From NCBI GenBank assembly GCA_961205875.1, contig OY540813.1:10573001-10637000 (forward strand): 64,000 bases of DNA, written 5' to 3'. Each line of letters opens with the position of its first letter. Within the stretch, counting starts at the first letter, position 1. Of this stretch, positions 62,101-64,000 are shown piece by piece. Made by a program: the position numbers and the translations under genes. This DNA is from Sialis fuliginosa. Taxonomy: Eukaryota > Arthropoda > Insecta > Megaloptera > Sialidae. The notes below the pieces were generated by a model. It saw only the letters and a program-made list of their open reading frames with translations. It made no database searches and was not told the origin of the DNA.

Positions 62101-64000
62101 ATATCACGTACAGATATAATACAATATTTTAGTAACAAAGAAAGTGTTATATAAAAACAATTATTGATACCGATTTACCGATGTGCATTCACTACATATT
62201 GAAATTAGAAACTAATTTACTAAACAGAAAATACGGTAAAATATAAATATATAAAAAATCTAGGTTTTTGAGTATAGCCCGAATTTTATTAACAATCTTT
62301 CTTCGTTTTAATTAATTTTGACAGTCTGTGAGTTTGGTTTGAAAATCTCATTAAATTAAAAAAAAAATTATATTAATTTCCAGGATTTAGCTTAAATTAC
62401 AGCCAAATGTTTATTAATTATGATGAAATGTCGAGGTTACTACGCCAAAATTCGCCCTCTACCATTTTTATATTAAATGTAATTATTATATGTTTATGAT
62501 AATTCGTTAATTAAATTTATAATTTTAAACACCTGTTAATTAAAAAGTAATGTTAAAATACATTACTTTTAAAAGTATACATGGTTACTTTACTATCGAT
62601 TTTTAAAACTGTAATTCCGTGATTGTAAGAACAATGCATTCAGGAAGAAAGATTTCATGAAGGAAGTACCTATAATCTGTAACTAATAATATATAATTAC
62701 CATTATTGGATCTACTAACCATGTAAATACATATCTAATTGGACAATTGCATCATGAGTTTTACATAAATTCAGGTGAATTTTATATGCAAGCTATTCTA
62801 ATCTACTGTGTTTCATTATTTCATGCTATAATGTTTATAATTTTTAACATAACATGTTTAGTACAAAATAAGAACGTAATAGTAGTGTGTATTGATATTA
62901 TATTATAGTAATAATATCGCGAAAGATATAGATGTCGGGTTATCTAAAATGAAACTTAAGAAGCCAAAAAAAAATGTATATACATATATTTTTTTTTATT
63001 CGTAATAAAAACATTCATTCAATTGATTGGCGTCTGTTGAGTGTTCACTAACTTTTTTAACTTTGAGCATTAAATATATTGTATTTGAGCAATAATATTT
63101 TGAATTCTGAGCATTATACTAAACATAAAGTGTGACATTAAAAATAATTTTTTTGAGCAATAACATTTTGTATTTCAGCATTAAAATTTTGTTTTGCGCA
63201 TAATATTTGCGTTCATTATTATTGTATAATTTAATTTTCTTTAATTTTATATAGTTAATTTAATACTCTTCACTATTTCTCATTTCATTTAAAATAGTGC
63301 GCGTTTAAGACAAAAACTATGGTTATGACTTATTTAATATTTAACATTTGTTTTTCGCACAGTTTAGACACACTTGACTAATTAAGTTACATCATTTTAA
63401 CCTGTGTTTCTCAACAAAATTAATGTATACACAAATACTTGGTACCTATAGGTTGGTGTATATGAAATTTCTGATTTTAATAGGAAATAAAATAAAATAA
63501 GTATATAGGTAAGTGATTTATTTATTTGTATTAAAAGTGGTCACTATTGGCTTTTACACATGATTTCTAACGATTAAATAAATAATTTATACCTTTGTAA
63601 TAAAAGTTAACATTTACGGAAGTAGAAAATTTATGAAATTATATTATATAAGTATATTATATTGTATAATTTTGTTGGGAAAAGTATAAAGTAATTCTCG
63701 GTAATACAACTCACAATAACAAACTTGTCAAATACTTATTTTATTTTATCAAACTGCATAGGCAGCAATTTTTCCAATTAATTTTAATAAAAATGTTAGG
63801 ATACACTGGTGTAAATCTATGTGCAATGTCGTTACTGTTTTTATTTGACTTCGTAATAATATTATGTAAAATAATATTGTACTACACAATTAAATTCGTT
63901 CACAGTTAATTACATAATGCAAATTTAATGAAGTGATTTTAATGCTTGTATAGACGCGAGTCTGGGATAATAGCGTGTGAAATTTGGAGACCGTCAAAAA
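59158..64000. other. upstream region of the tetraspan gene, no gene recognised
   Basis: No coding exon can be supported. The noncoding first exon and promoter of the tetraspan gene should lie here or beyond the window; the less AT-rich block at 60520-60620 is a candidate position only. A family A MITE copy is at 61321-61793. Fragments such as ATGGCCCGGGCCTCTG (near 59263) and CTCTCAGGGCCTGG (near 59715) look like ends of old DNA elements. The remainder is simple AT-rich sequence. Confidence 0.5.
61321..61793 (-). mobile_element. MITE family A copy 4, diverged
   Basis: The left end GTACTAGCACCAGTCTTAGA and right end TCAAGTACCT, followed by TA, are degraded family A termini. The interior keeps CAATCGGTCAATGGGTG and GTCGTAGTACTTATCATTTTG. 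Several internal deletions compared with copies 1-3. Confidence 0.55.

Noticed and set aside
1-64000. tRNA or rRNA genes
   Set aside because: None recognised on reading both strands; no cloverleaf with B-box-like GGTTCGAATCC was found.

Overview
The window is AT-rich animal nuclear DNA with spliced, widely spaced genes (introns of tens of bases to 14 kb, GT/AG sites, AATAAA-type signals) and very many short inverted-repeat transposons. Protein families and base composition point to an insect. The density of hAT-, Tc1/mariner- and foldback-type elements, plus a DUF4806 gene fragment, recall a sternorrhynchan hemipteran such as an aphid relative; this placement is inference. All readings were made by eye, without searches.

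Layout: 1-13085 has no coding exon that I can support. It holds several miniature inverted-repeat elements and one CpG-rich patch, and is probably intron or upstream DNA of the next gene. 13086-13801 (+) carries the last two coding exons of a Grb7/10/14-type SH2 adaptor. 19810-24195 (-) is a complete six-exon gene for a Golgi type II membrane coiled-coil protein (GOLIM4/GOLM family, 547 aa). It is divergent from, and 551 bp away from, a complete eight-exon CCDC50 gene (24747-29973, +, 593 aa). 31449-35586 (-) is a four-exon gene for a 1317-aa alpha-solenoid protein that resembles the non-catalytic half of separase (Drosophila Three rows), with no protease domain. 36335-59157 (-) is a five-coding-exon gene for a 504-aa tetraspan protein with two PPxY motifs (ENTREP/FAM189- or CD20-like). 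Its 14.4-kb first intron is packed with transposons. 59158-64000 has no gene that I can support.

The four-gene core (GOLIM4-like, CCDC50, Three rows-like, tetraspan) is ordinary cellular machinery: Golgi trafficking, ubiquitin-linked receptor signalling, chromosome separation, and membrane-protein turnover. I see no operon-like logic among them.

The accessory content is the unusual part. A ~6.3-kb element with CACTG termini (51859-58149) has long subterminal repeat arrays and a decayed DUF4806 gene, and is interrupted by a hAT element with a perfect 8-bp target duplication, which is itself interrupted by a foldback palindrome. A separate 1,014-bp hAT-like foldback (44391-45404) has nearly perfect ~460-bp arms. 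Several hAT, TA-, TAA- and TTAA-flanked miniature elements can be bounded to the base.
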